Below are positions 15,885-24,116 of a stretch of 64,000 nucleotides of DNA, piece after piece. Position 1 is the stretch's first letter. The number at the start of each line of letters is the position of its first letter. Position numbers and translations under genes: made by a program. Source of the DNA: an uncultured Clostridia bacterium (GTDB lineage Bacteria; Bacillota; Clostridia; Christensenellales; Aristaeellaceae). The DNA lies in NCBI GenBank assembly GCA_946414315.1, contig CAMKNZ010000003.1, forward strand, positions 1-64,000. Reading direction: 5' to 3'. A model generated the notes under the pieces. The model ran no database searches. It was not told where the DNA came from and worked only from the letters and a program-made list of their open reading frames with translations.

Positions 15885-15986
15885 TCAACTCCCGGTTTTG
15901 CTGTCTATCAGCGCGATAACCGTCGCGCCAACGGACTGCATCGGTGCATGACCGACTTGTTTTCTCATTTCGCTTATATAACTCAT
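15885..15986 (-). pseudogene. truncated NUDIX N-terminal remnant
   Basis: A 33-codon frame with a strong AAGGAG site begins MSYISEMRKQVGHAP and continues with GATVIALID. This closely resembles the N-terminus of ADP-ribose pyrophosphatase-like NUDIX hydrolases (typically xYIxELRKxVGHxPL then GAxV). It stops after SKTGS, before any NUDIX box. It is best read as the left-over start of a deleted NUDIX gene now joined to the YdeI-type gene seven bases on. It could serve as a leader peptide for translational coupling. Confidence 0.6.
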
Positions 15987-16002
15987 ACAGTCTCCTTGTC
16001 TG

Positions 16003-16803
16003 TTACTTTGTGAGATCGTTCAGATCAAGCACGACTTCCGACAGCATATTCGCGCCGTAGGCGAAGAAGCCGGAAGGGGCCGGAAGCCTCATGATATTGG
16101 AAAAACCGGCTTCCGACGCGTTTCGGACTGCACGGTCCATATGATAATTGCTGCTGATCATCACAACCGGTTCATCCGCAGGAATGATCCCGGCAATATT
16201 GCTGATGTTTTCTTTCGTGGTCTGCGCCTGATCCTCAAGGATCAGCCTGTCTTCCGCCACCCCCTGCTGCGTCAGGATATCACGCATGACAGCGGTCTCT
16301 GTCCGTCCGGACTTATCGGCATTGCCGCCTGTCAGGATCAGCCGTGCTTCGGGATATTTTTCCAGGTATGCCCGGGCAGTGCCCAGTCTCTCCAGAAGGT
16401 CAGGCGCGGGTTCCCCGTTTTCCAGCGCCAGTCCGAGCACAACGGCATATTCCGCCTGCCCCGCGGTGTTGATCAGGCTGCCGGTCATTACCTTCCCGCA
16501 GAAGAAGACAGTCACTGCGCTGAACAGAATCACGGCGGTGCGCAGTATCCAGCCGATCGCTCTGAGGATGACGGGCTTCCACCGGGTAAAGAGATTGAAC
16601 CGGACGTCCAGCGCAAACAGCAGAAGACCGGCGCAGAGGATGATCTCATACATGAAAATGTCCCGGTAATCCGCTTTCCGGACAACGGCACTGATCCTGT
16701 CCGGCATCACGAAGCAGACATCGGCAGTAAGGAGAACAACCAGTACGAGCAGAATATCGCCGATGATTCTCCTGACACGTGAAGTCCGATTCCCGTCTTT
16801 CAT
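16003..16803 (-). CDS. YdcF/SanA family (DUF218) membrane protein
   Basis: A 266-residue protein with a basic N-terminus, about three membrane segments (roughly 15-35, 48-65 and 85-110) and a C-terminal DUF218 domain. The domain shows AVVLGLALENGEPAPDLLERL, RLILTGGNADKSGRTETAVM and MISSNYHMDRAV, the hallmarks of the SanA/ElyC/YdcF group, which is linked to envelope integrity. The open frame reaches 16911, but the first 36 codons fall in copy C of the dispersed repeat. ATG 16803, after GAAGCGGGG, is therefore preferred. It is 17 bases upstream of the NUDIX remnant on the same strand. Confidence 0.85.
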   Translation of the reverse strand: MKDGNRTSRVRRIIGDILLVLVVLLTADVCFVMPDRISAVVRKADYRDIFMYEIILCAGLLLFALDVRFNLFTRWKPVILRAIGWILRTAVILFSAVTVFFCGKVMTGSLINTAGQAEYAVVLGLALENGEPAPDLLERLGTARAYLEKYPEARLILTGGNADKSGRTETAVMRDILTQQGVAEDRLILEDQAQTTKENISNIAGIIPADEPVVMISSNYHMDRAVRNASEAGFSNIMRLPAPSGFFAYGANMLSEVVLDLNDLTK

Positions 16804-16841
16804 CTTCCTGTTCCCCGCTTCTCCTGAAACGCCGTTTCGTT

Positions 16842-16893
16842 CAGTTATGGTTTTATATTTCGGCATGGGGCGGTGGATTCCTGTCAGCAGGAT
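16842..16893 (-). repeat. dispersed ~50-bp repeat, copy C
   Basis: Shares ATGGTT-TATATTTCGG and GGATTCCTGTCAGCAGGAT with copy B. It lies about 40 bases upstream of the ydcF-like start, in the same relative orientation as copies A and B. Confidence 0.7.
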
Positions 16894-16902
16894 TTTCATA
16901 AT

Positions 16903-16931
16903 CAAACGCACACGGCATATCGCCGTGTGCG
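16903..16931 (-). terminator. terminator after the ATP-grasp gene
   Basis: CGCACACGGC (16907-16916) and GCCGTGTGCG (16922-16931) form a perfect 10-bp stem with a five-base loop. The minus-strand continuation is TTTGATTAT. It lies 26 bases past the ATP-grasp stop. Confidence 0.7.
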
Positions 16932-16956
16932 CTGTTTCTGTTCTCCGTTATCCGGC

Positions 16957-18141
16957 TCAGGCGCCCTGGACAAACTGAATAAATTCCTGCACTTCCTCAA
17001 AGGTCTTCAGCCGGGCGGTATACATGTACCGGCCCATCTGCGGCCAGTTCATGGGCGGCATCTCTTCCTGCATCATCATGCAGCCGCCGTATTTCGCCAT
17101 GATCTCCTCATGGGTGCGGGCGTAGGTATGGCCGTCCTTGCGGCTGGCGTAGACGCAGTAGAAATGCTCCGCGCTTTCCGGAACCCGGCGGGCGTCAAAG
17201 GCTACCATGTCCGCGTAGATCTGGTAAACGTCCGTGGAATGGGCGAAGTCCATCATATCCGGCGTGTAGCCGCCGGCCGGCCGCATATTGACCTCCAGCG
17301 CCGCAAAGTCCCCGACCTTTCCCAGTCCCTTGCGGGCCTTGGTCAGCCGGAAGAACTCCAGGTGCACGAACCGCCGGTCCACGCCGAAGGCCTTCACGGT
17401 CTTCCGGCCCAGTTTCCGGAGCTTTTCCGGCACCTCGGGGCAGGTGTAGTACATCAGGTCCAGATCCTTGTTCACGATGTCCATCACCGGCGGCCATACG
17501 GTCATGCTCTCAAACAGCGGCTCGCACCCGGAATCCAGGATCGCGTCGTAGGAGCAGATCTCGCCCTGGATGAACTCCTCCATCACATAGGGCACAGCAG
17601 GCAGGTTGTCATAGAAGGCGTCCAGGTCGGCGTCGTTTTCCAGTTTCCAGGTATGCGTCGCGCCGACGCCCACGTCCGGCTTGACGATCACCGGATAGCC
17701 GACTTCCCCGATAAAGGCCTTCCCCGCTTCCCGGTTGGAAACCACATGCTGGCGGGCTGTAGGGATGCCCGCTTCCAGGTACAGCTGCTTCATCAGGCGC
17801 TTTTCCTTGATGAAGCTGATCCGGTCGGACCGGATGCCGGTGGTGATGTTGAAATCCGTCCGCAGCCGGGCGTCCTGCTCCAGCCAGTACTCGTTCATGG
17901 ATTCGATCCAGTCAATCTTCCCGTACTTCCAGCTGAAAAACGCCACCGCCCGGTACACCTGGTCGTAGTCCTCCAGGCTGTCCACCCGGTAATACTCGGT
18001 CAGTGCGACCTTCAGTGGGCTCTCCATGCTGTCATACGGCGCGTCGCCGATGCCCAGCACGTTGATGCCGTTCCGGCGCAGCCGGTCACAGAACTGCCAG
18101 TAGGTATGGGGAAAATGGGGAGAAACAAATACAAAGTTCAT
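16957..18141 (-). CDS. ATP-grasp domain carboxylate ligase-like protein
   Basis: A 394-residue ATP-grasp enzyme, expected to join a carboxylate to an amine or thiol via an acyl phosphate. Visible features are an N-terminal Rossmann-like preATP-grasp part (FVFVSPHFPHTYW), SFIKEKRLMKQLYLEAGIPT, the nucleotide-binding YPVIVKPDVGVGATHTWKL, YVMEEFIQGEICSYDAI and the metal-binding ALEVNMRPAGGY. ATG 18141 follows GAAGGG at proper spacing; a start at 18165 would overlap the preceding gene and lacks a site. It is cotranscribed with the esterase just upstream. The substrate is unknown. Confidence 0.85.
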   Translation of the reverse strand: MNFVFVSPHFPHTYWQFCDRLRRNGINVLGIGDAPYDSMESPLKVALTEYYRVDSLEDYDQVYRAVAFFSWKYGKIDWIESMNEYWLEQDARLRTDFNITTGIRSDRISFIKEKRLMKQLYLEAGIPTARQHVVSNREAGKAFIGEVGYPVIVKPDVGVGATHTWKLENDADLDAFYDNLPAVPYVMEEFIQGEICSYDAILDSGCEPLFESMTVWPPVMDIVNKDLDLMYYTCPEVPEKLRKLGRKTVKAFGVDRRFVHLEFFRLTKARKGLGKVGDFAALEVNMRPAGGYTPDMMDFAHSTDVYQIYADMVAFDARRVPESAEHFYCVYASRKDGHTYARTHEEIMAKYGGCMMMQEEMPPMNWPQMGRYMYTARLKTFEEVQEFIQFVQGA

Positions 18142-18154
18142 AAGCTGATACCCT

Positions 18155-18892
18155 TCATTCTTCAATCATCTTCGGGATAAAATACCGCATCTGCTTAAAC
18201 CACCAGGGCCAGTCGTGGTTCACGTCGCCGCCCCAGAAGTCGCACCAGGCGTGGATGCCCTTTTCCCGGAACACGCTCTCCAGGTATTTCAGGGAGCGGA
18301 CGCCGTCCTCCTCCCACGCGCCCTGGCCTACGCAGAGGATCATCTTCCGTTCATTATACAGGGCTACATAGGGATGGTCCGGCCGCATGCCCGGCAGGAA
18401 CCGGTCCGGCGCGCTCTCATACAGCGTGGGGTTCATCCAGCCGTCGAAGAAAAAATCCGTGTCGTATACGCCGGACAGGGCGATCACGCCGCGAAACAGG
18501 TCCGGCCGCCGCAGGAAGGTGATCACCGCATGGTTGGCGCCCATGCTGAAGCCGGTCACCGCCGGCGTCCCCGGGTTGCGGGTGGCGATCAGGGGAAGGG
18601 CTTCGTCCACGATATAGTGAAAATACTGCTCCTGCCGTTCCGCCCGCCATTCCGGGTTGCCACCCTTCGCGGACCAGCTCTCCCGGTCCACCGTGTCCAC
18701 CACGAACAGCTGGATCCTGCCGCCGTCGATAAAGTCGGCCAGCTGGTCCGTCATGCCGAAGTCCTCATAGTTGCAGCACATGGAATCCTGGGTCGGAAAG
18801 CACAGGAACGGCACGCCGCCCTGTCCGTAGACCATGACGTGCATCTCCTGGTTCAGCGCCTGGCTGTACTGGGTGATCATTTCCTTCTGCAC
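18155..18892 (-). CDS. esterase-type alpha/beta hydrolase
   Basis: A 245-residue cytosolic alpha/beta hydrolase of the putative-esterase (esterase D-like) family. The nucleophile elbow is TGFSMGANHA (Gly-x-Ser-x-Gly). The N-terminal HVMVYGQGGVPFLCFPTQDS and the late WGGDVNHDWPWW, with the likely catalytic His, agree with the family. There is no signal peptide. The ATP-grasp gene follows 13 bases downstream on the same strand. The pairing suggests a joint pathway, for instance making and cleaving an ester or amide, but the substrate cannot be read from sequence. Confidence 0.85.
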   Translation of the reverse strand: MQKEMITQYSQALNQEMHVMVYGQGGVPFLCFPTQDSMCCNYEDFGMTDQLADFIDGGRIQLFVVDTVDRESWSAKGGNPEWRAERQEQYFHYIVDEALPLIATRNPGTPAVTGFSMGANHAVITFLRRPDLFRGVIALSGVYDTDFFFDGWMNPTLYESAPDRFLPGMRPDHPYVALYNERKMILCVGQGAWEEDGVRSLKYLESVFREKGIHAWCDFWGGDVNHDWPWWFKQMRYFIPKMIEE

Positions 18893-18928
18893 AGCTTCTC
18901 ATCTCCCTGTCATACTGAAACAAGCCGC

Positions 18929-18957
18929 ATGGTATCATCATTCCTCCGCGGCGTCAA
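18929..18957 (-). promoter_or_regulatory. promoter of the esterase/ATP-grasp operon
   Basis: Minus-strand -35 TTGACG (18952-18957), 17-bp spacer, -10 TACCAT (18929-18934), ending ~35 bases before ATG 18892. Confidence 0.6.
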
Positions 18958-19182
18958 CTTTTTGTACCTGTACGGGATCCGTTCACCTGTTTCCCCCTCA
19001 TTTCACCCGGTGCGGCAAAACCGCTGTCTTTTCATCCGGGGAATTCCGCCGTCAAAAAAAACGCATCAAAAACTTTTTCACTGCCGCCCGGCAAAAACCT
19101 GCGTATATACCAGTGCATCCGTACAGGATGAAATGCATGGAATCCGATGAAGCGGATTCCCGAATGAAGGAGGAAAATTGTG

Positions 19183-20304
19183 ATGAAGAAACTGATTTCA
19201 ATCCTGACAGCCGTTGTGCTGCTGCTGACCGTGACGGTTTCCTTTGCGTCCGCGGAGGGAAACAATCTGGGTCTGGGAGCCATGTTTGTGTATACGGAGA
19301 ACGGGAAAACCCTGAACGTACGCAGTTCGCCCGAAACCGGTGACAATATCATCGGTCACCTGAAATACGGCACAAAAGTCAATGTGGTGACTTTCGAGGG
19401 CGGCTGGGCGAAAATCACCTACCTGGGTGGCAACGCCTGGGTGCAGAGCCGTTTCCTGCAGTGGTACGCGCCGGGTCCCAAGCCCGCGCCTCAGCCCACA
19501 CCTCAGCCTCAGCCCCAGCCCCAGCCCGATCCCCAACCTGATCCGGATACCGAACAGATGAACGAGGAACTCCGGAGTGAGGTCGGCATCCCCCAGACCA
19601 TCGTGGAGGCACAGGCGCGGCGGGCATCCGGATGGGTCAACATGCGGTTCAATCCTTCCAGGGAAACCGAATGTATTGAGGTCTGCCCGGACGGCACACA
19701 GCTGACCGCCTTCGCGGAAACCATCAACTGGTATCACGTCACGGATCCCGTGACCGGAAACAGCGGCTATATCCGCAAGGAATTTCTGAAAGTCATGCAG
19801 GTTGAACAGCCTGTCGTGGATGAAGAAACCCGGATCGGCACGCTGAACGTGAACGGCGAATTCATGCTGGAGGGAAAGATTCCCGAAGGATATACCCTTC
19901 AGGTGCTCTCTGCCCGGAATACCAAGATCATCGCTGCCCTGGTGGCGGAGGATGAGAGCCGTCCGCAGATGCTGCTGACCATTGCTTTCGATGAAATGTT
20001 CGCAAACGTTGAGCGGATGAACGATCTGAGCCCCGAGGAGATTGAAACGCTCAAAGCGACCTACACCGACATGAATGAAGTATCGTTCTCCGAGGCGGAA
20101 ACGGCTGCCGGCACTAAGCTGCTGGTCGCCCGGGAAACAGGCAGCGACGAGGACTTCGCCAGCATTCTCTCCCTGTATAAGGGCTACTCTGTGGAATTCG
20201 TTCTCTCACCGAACCCGAATGCCGCGGAACAGAAACTGACGGACGAGCAGATTCAGGCCGGAATCGACTTCCTGAGCAACCTGGAATTCATTCTCGCCAA
20301 CTGA
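19183..20304 (+). CDS. exported protein with two SH3-like domains
   Basis: A signal peptide (MKKLISILTAVVLLLTVTVS then FASAEG) leads into an SH3_3 domain at ~30-85 (GKTLNVRSSPETGDNIIGHL ending AWVQSRFLQW). A Pro/Gln-rich spacer (PQPQPQPQPDPQPDPDTE) follows, then a second SH3-like unit at ~140-205. The final ~165 residues are unassigned. Bacterial SH3 domains usually bind cell-wall peptides, so the protein is probably wall-associated. ATG 19183 lies nine bases after AAGGAGG; GTG 19180 directly before it is a less likely start. The gene is monocistronic with a terminator 75 bases downstream. Confidence 0.85.
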   Translation: MKKLISILTAVVLLLTVTVSFASAEGNNLGLGAMFVYTENGKTLNVRSSPETGDNIIGHLKYGTKVNVVTFEGGWAKITYLGGNAWVQSRFLQWYAPGPKPAPQPTPQPQPQPQPDPQPDPDTEQMNEELRSEVGIPQTIVEAQARRASGWVNMRFNPSRETECIEVCPDGTQLTAFAETINWYHVTDPVTGNSGYIRKEFLKVMQVEQPVVDEETRIGTLNVNGEFMLEGKIPEGYTLQVLSARNTKIIAALVAEDESRPQMLLTIAFDEMFANVERMNDLSPEEIETLKATYTDMNEVSFSEAETAAGTKLLVARETGSDEDFASILSLYKGYSVEFVLSPNPNAAEQKLTDEQIQAGIDFLSNLEFILAN

Positions 20305-20378
20305 TCCCCGGATCTCCCTCCGCAGCAAATCATCCTGCCGGTTACACTCGTATGCCGCGACAGTTGCAGATAACACTA

Positions 20379-20413
20379 CCGCACACGGTCAATCGCCGTG
20401 TGCGGTGTTTTTT
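20379..20413 (+). terminator. terminator after the SH3 protein gene
   Basis: CCGCACACGG (20379-20388) pairs with CCGTGTGCGG (20396-20405), followed by TGTTTTTT. It sits between the convergent SH3 and aroB genes. Confidence 0.85.
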
Positions 20414-20416
20414 ACG

Positions 20417-21541
20417 TTATGCCCGGGGATCCATTTCCATAATGATCTGCCGGGCGGTGTTCTCGCTGATTTCCTCCGCGAAGACGCCGGGACGGAACTC
20501 CACAATCTCCCCGATCCCCTTCGGGATCACGAAGCGGAGGCGGCCGTTCCGGACCTTCTTGTCCGTATAGAGTTTCTGCACCAGCGCTTCCCGGTCGATG
20601 TATCCGGGAATGCCGACGGGCAGCCCGGCCCGCACCAGCAGGTCCCGGACCCGGTCCTTCTCTTCTTCGGTCATATATCCCATCTGAACAGACAGCGCGC
20701 AGGCCGCCGTCAGGCCGATGGACACCGCCTCGCCGTGGAGCAGCCGGTATTCGCTCAGGGTCTCGATGGCCCTGCCCACGGTGTGGCCCAGGTTGAGCAC
20801 TTCCCGCAGCCCGGCTTCCCGCTCGTCCTTCATGACCACCTGGTATTTGATCTCGCAGTTCCACTGGGCCATGCGCTCGCAGGCCTTGGGCTCGTTCTGC
20901 AGGATCCCGTCCATATGCGCTTCCAGGTATTCAAAGAAAGCTTCGTCCGCCAGGCAGGCGTGCTTGACCGTTTCCGCCAGGCCGCTGGAGATTTCCCGGG
21001 CATGGAGCGTACTCCAGCAGTCGATGTCGATATACACCTTCTTTGGCTGGTTGAACAGGCCGATCAGGTTGGTGGCCAGGGGCGTATCCACGGCGGTCTT
21101 GCCGCCCACGGAGGCGTCCGCCGCGGCCAGCAGCGTCGTCGCGTAGTTGATGAACGGCACGCCCCGGCCGTAGGTTCCCGCCAGGAACCCGGCCAGGTCC
21201 GATACCACGCCGCCGCCGACGGCCAGCACGAAGCAGTCCCGCCGGTATCCGGCTTCCAGCATCCGATCCTCCAGGGCCGCCTTGGTCTCCCGGGTCTTGT
21301 TCTTCTCCCCCGCAGGGAAGGCGAAGATCTCTCCCTCGAAGCCCGCTTCCAGGAGCTTATCGCGGATGGCTTCCGCGTACAGCTTCTCCACGTTGCTGTC
21401 CGTGATCAGGGCAAACCGGCGGCAGCCGCCGGCCAGCCCGCGCTTCAGGTCCTCCGCCAGCTTTCCGGCCAGGTCCCGGCCCACCTCGATCTCATAGCTG
21501 TCGTCCACCGTTTTCTTCAGTGCGACACGAAAGGTGCTCAT
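20417..21541 (-). CDS. aroB: 3-dehydroquinate synthase
   Basis: Second step of the shikimate pathway: converts DAHP to 3-dehydroquinate in the cytosol using NAD+ and a divalent metal. The 374-residue length is usual. Family motifs are clear: FALITDSNVEKLYA, the NAD-binding AVGGGVVSDLAGFLAGTYGR, VPFINYATTLLAAADASVGGK, the metal-site ELLLHGEAVSIG-type segment (YRLLHGEAVSIGLTAA) and LNLGHTVGRAIE. It begins three bases after copA, so it is almost certainly translated from the csoR-copA transcript. That placement is unusual for aroB, as no other shikimate gene is adjacent. Confidence 0.95.
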   Translation of the reverse strand: MSTFRVALKKTVDDSYEIEVGRDLAGKLAEDLKRGLAGGCRRFALITDSNVEKLYAEAIRDKLLEAGFEGEIFAFPAGEKNKTRETKAALEDRMLEAGYRRDCFVLAVGGGVVSDLAGFLAGTYGRGVPFINYATTLLAAADASVGGKTAVDTPLATNLIGLFNQPKKVYIDIDCWSTLHAREISSGLAETVKHACLADEAFFEYLEAHMDGILQNEPKACERMAQWNCEIKYQVVMKDEREAGLREVLNLGHTVGRAIETLSEYRLLHGEAVSIGLTAACALSVQMGYMTEEEKDRVRDLLVRAGLPVGIPGYIDREALVQKLYTDKKVRNGRLRFVIPKGIGEIVEFRPGVFAEEISENTARQIIMEMDPRA

Positions 21542-21544
21542 GCT

Positions 21545-21754
21545 TTATTCGATCCCTTCAAAAGTGAAATCCTTCGCTTCCACGGCGGCCTTCACCGCGG
21601 CCTCGTCCAGTTCCCCGTTCAGGGTCAGCACAGCCGTGCCGGGATCCTTGCTCACCACGGCTTCCGCCACAAAGGGCAGGGCTTCCAGCGCCTTCTTCAC
21701 GGTGGCCTCGCAGTGGCCGCACATCATTCCCTTGATCTTTACCGTCTTCGTCAT
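21545..21754 (-). CDS. possible CopZ-like copper chaperone from an internal copA start
   Basis: An in-frame ATG at 21754 is preceded at nine bases by GAGAGGAAAAA, a good ribosome-binding site. Starting there gives a 69-residue protein with the size and CxxC motif (MMCGHC) of CopZ. The linker that precedes it in CopA is encoded by purine-rich, spacer-like DNA, so this may be a former copA-copZ gap that lost its stop codon. Separate production is inference. Confidence 0.4.
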   Translation of the reverse strand: MTKTVKIKGMMCGHCEATVKKALEALPFVAEAVVSKDPGTAVLTLNGELDEAAVKAAVEAKDFTFEGIE

Positions 21755-24103
21755 GGTCTTTTTCCTCTCTTTCTCTCTTTCCCCGCGGATCTCTTCCGTA
21801 ATCGTAAGGGGTATATTCGCCGCCTTCAGCGGTTTATCCTTTGCCGGGTCCCTGAGCCGGAACAGATTCAGCCGCAGGGCGTTCATGCACACGGTGAAGC
21901 TGGACAGGCTCATGGCGGCCGCGCCGATCATCGGGCTCATCTTCCAGCCGAAGAGCCCCGCCGCCAGCGGGATGCACACGATGTTGTAGAAAAACGCCCA
22001 GAACAGATTCTCGTGGATGTTCCGCAGGGTGCCCCGGCTCAGCCGGATGGCCGCGGCCACGTCCGCCAGGGAGGAGTTCATCAGCACGATGTCCGCGCTG
22101 TCCACCGCCACGTCCGTTCCCGCGCCGATGGCGATGCCGGTGTCTGCCCGGGTCAGGGCCGGGGCGTCGTTGATCCCGTCGCCCACCATGGCGGTGCGGC
22201 CGTAAGCCTGCAGTTTCCGGATCACGGCTTCTTTCTCGTCCGGCAGCACGCCGGCAATCCATTCGTCGATACCGGCCCGGGCTGCGACGGCCTTCGCCGT
22301 TTTTTCATTATCGCCGGTCAGCATGACCACCCGCAGGCCCTGGCCCTTCAGCTGTCGGATCCCCTCCGCGCTGTCCGGCCGAACCGTGTCCGCCACGGCG
22401 ATTACGCCCAGCAGGCTGCCGTCCTCCTCAAAGAACAACGGCGTCTTGCCTTCCTCCGCCAGCCGGTCCGCCTGCTGCCGCAGGCTGTCCGAAAGCGCCG
22501 TTCCGTTTCCGATAAAGCTGCTGCTGCCGCCCCGCAGGCGCTTTCCGCCGGCGGTTCCTTCCAGGCCGTTCCCCGGCAGCGCCCGGAAATCCGTCACTTC
22601 CGCCAGCGCCAGCTGCTGTTCCTCCGCGGCCCGCAGCACCGCGCCGGCCAGGGGATGCTCGCTCCCCTGCTCCAGGGCCGCGGCTTTCTGCAGCAGTTCT
22701 GTTTCCGTCCGGCCTTCCGCCGGAACCAGGTCCGTTACCTTCGGCTCGCCGGAGGTAATGGTGCCGGTCTTGTCCAGGGCGATGATCCGGGCTTTCCCCG
22801 CGGTCTCCAGCGCTTCGCCGGTCTTGAACAGGATGCCGTTCTTCGCGCCCACGCCGTTGCCTACCATAATCGCCACCGGCGTCGCCAGGCCCAGGGCGCA
22901 GGGGCAGGAGATCACCAGCACGGAGATTCCCCGCGCCACAGCGTCCCCCGCGGAAGCGCCGGCGATCAGCCAGCCCGCCGTCACAACCAGGGCGATGCCG
23001 ATCACGGCGGGTACGAATACGCCGGACACCTTGTCCGCGATCCGGGCGATGGGGGCCTTGGTAGCCGCCGCGTCGGACACCATGCGGATGATCTGGCTCA
23101 GGGTCGTATCCTCGCCCACCCGCGTGGCCCGGCAGGTCAGGAAGCCGGACTGGTTGATCGTCGCCGCGCTGACGCTGTCGCCTTCCGCCTTGTCCACCGG
23201 CACCGATTCGCCGGTCAGGGCCGCCTCGTTCACGGCGCCCGCGCCGGAGAGCACCACGCCGTCCACCGGGATGCTGTCCCCCGGGCGGACCACGAAGACG
23301 TCCCCGGTCTTCACCTCGGCTACGGGCACTTCCGTTTCCGCGCCGTCTTTCAGCAGCACCGCCGTCTGGGGCGCCAGCTTCATCAGGCTCTTCAGGGCGC
23401 TGGTGGTCTTGCCCTTGGACCGGGCTTCCAGCATCTTGCCCACGGTGATCAGGGCCGGGATCATGGCGGCGGATTCAAAGTACAATTGTCCCTGATACAG
23501 GTCCATCAGGTCTGCGTTGGACGCGCCGCCGGCGATCATGCCGCACATGCGGTAGAACACAAACAGGCTCCATCCGAAGGAGACCGAGGATCCCAGCGCC
23601 ACCAGCGTGTCCATGTTCGGCGCCCCGTGGAGCAGGGACCTGAACCCGCTGGTAAAGAACTTCCCGTTGATGATCATCACGATCAGGGCCAGCAGCATCT
23701 GGGTCAGCGTCAGGGTCAGGTGGTTGTGGACCAGGAAGGCCGGCAGCGGGAATCCGGCCATGTGGTGCCCCATGGTGATGTACATGAGCACCAGCAGGAA
23801 GCCCACCGAGAGCAGGAGCCGGCGCTTCAGCACCGGGGTTTCCCGGTCCTTCAGGGCGTCCTCCTCCGCTTTCAGCGCGTCCGCGCCGCGGCTTTCCGCC
23901 GCCGCGCCCTTCAGGCTGGCGCCGTAGCCCGCCGCTTCCACCGCCCGGATGATCTCCGCCTCGGAGGCGGTGCCTTCCACGCCCATGGAGTTGGTCAGCA
24001 GGCTGACGGAAACGGAGCTCACGCCGGGCACCTTTTCCACGGCCTTTTCCACCCGCGCCTGGCAGGCCGCGCAGCTCATGCCTGTAACGATGTATTGTTC
24101 CAT
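21545..24103 (-). CDS. copA: copper-exporting P1B-type ATPase with an extra C-terminal heavy-metal domain
   Basis: Pumps Cu(I) out across the membrane using ATP. An N-terminal HMA domain carries GMSCAACQARV (residues ~8-18). Eight membrane segments follow, with the intramembrane metal motif SCPCALGLATP, the phosphorylation site DKTGTITSGEPKV, SEHPLAG and GDGINDAPAL. After the last helix a charged linker (EEIRGEREKERKK) leads to a second HMA domain, TVKIKGMMCGHCEATVKKAL, which looks like a CopZ chaperone. ATPase-proper length is ~780 and the total is 852 residues. The gene starts 13 bases after csoR and is probably under its control. Confidence 0.95.
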   Translation of the reverse strand: MEQYIVTGMSCAACQARVEKAVEKVPGVSSVSVSLLTNSMGVEGTASEAEIIRAVEAAGYGASLKGAAAESRGADALKAEEDALKDRETPVLKRRLLLSVGFLLVLMYITMGHHMAGFPLPAFLVHNHLTLTLTQMLLALIVMIINGKFFTSGFRSLLHGAPNMDTLVALGSSVSFGWSLFVFYRMCGMIAGGASNADLMDLYQGQLYFESAAMIPALITVGKMLEARSKGKTTSALKSLMKLAPQTAVLLKDGAETEVPVAEVKTGDVFVVRPGDSIPVDGVVLSGAGAVNEAALTGESVPVDKAEGDSVSAATINQSGFLTCRATRVGEDTTLSQIIRMVSDAAATKAPIARIADKVSGVFVPAVIGIALVVTAGWLIAGASAGDAVARGISVLVISCPCALGLATPVAIMVGNGVGAKNGILFKTGEALETAGKARIIALDKTGTITSGEPKVTDLVPAEGRTETELLQKAAALEQGSEHPLAGAVLRAAEEQQLALAEVTDFRALPGNGLEGTAGGKRLRGGSSSFIGNGTALSDSLRQQADRLAEEGKTPLFFEEDGSLLGVIAVADTVRPDSAEGIRQLKGQGLRVVMLTGDNEKTAKAVAARAGIDEWIAGVLPDEKEAVIRKLQAYGRTAMVGDGINDAPALTRADTGIAIGAGTDVAVDSADIVLMNSSLADVAAAIRLSRGTLRNIHENLFWAFFYNIVCIPLAAGLFGWKMSPMIGAAAMSLSSFTVCMNALRLNLFRLRDPAKDKPLKAANIPLTITEEIRGEREKERKKTMTKTVKIKGMMCGHCEATVKKALEALPFVAEAVVSKDPGTAVLTLNGELDEAAVKAAVEAKDFTFEGIE

Positions 24104-24116
24104 CGGTTTGCCTTTC

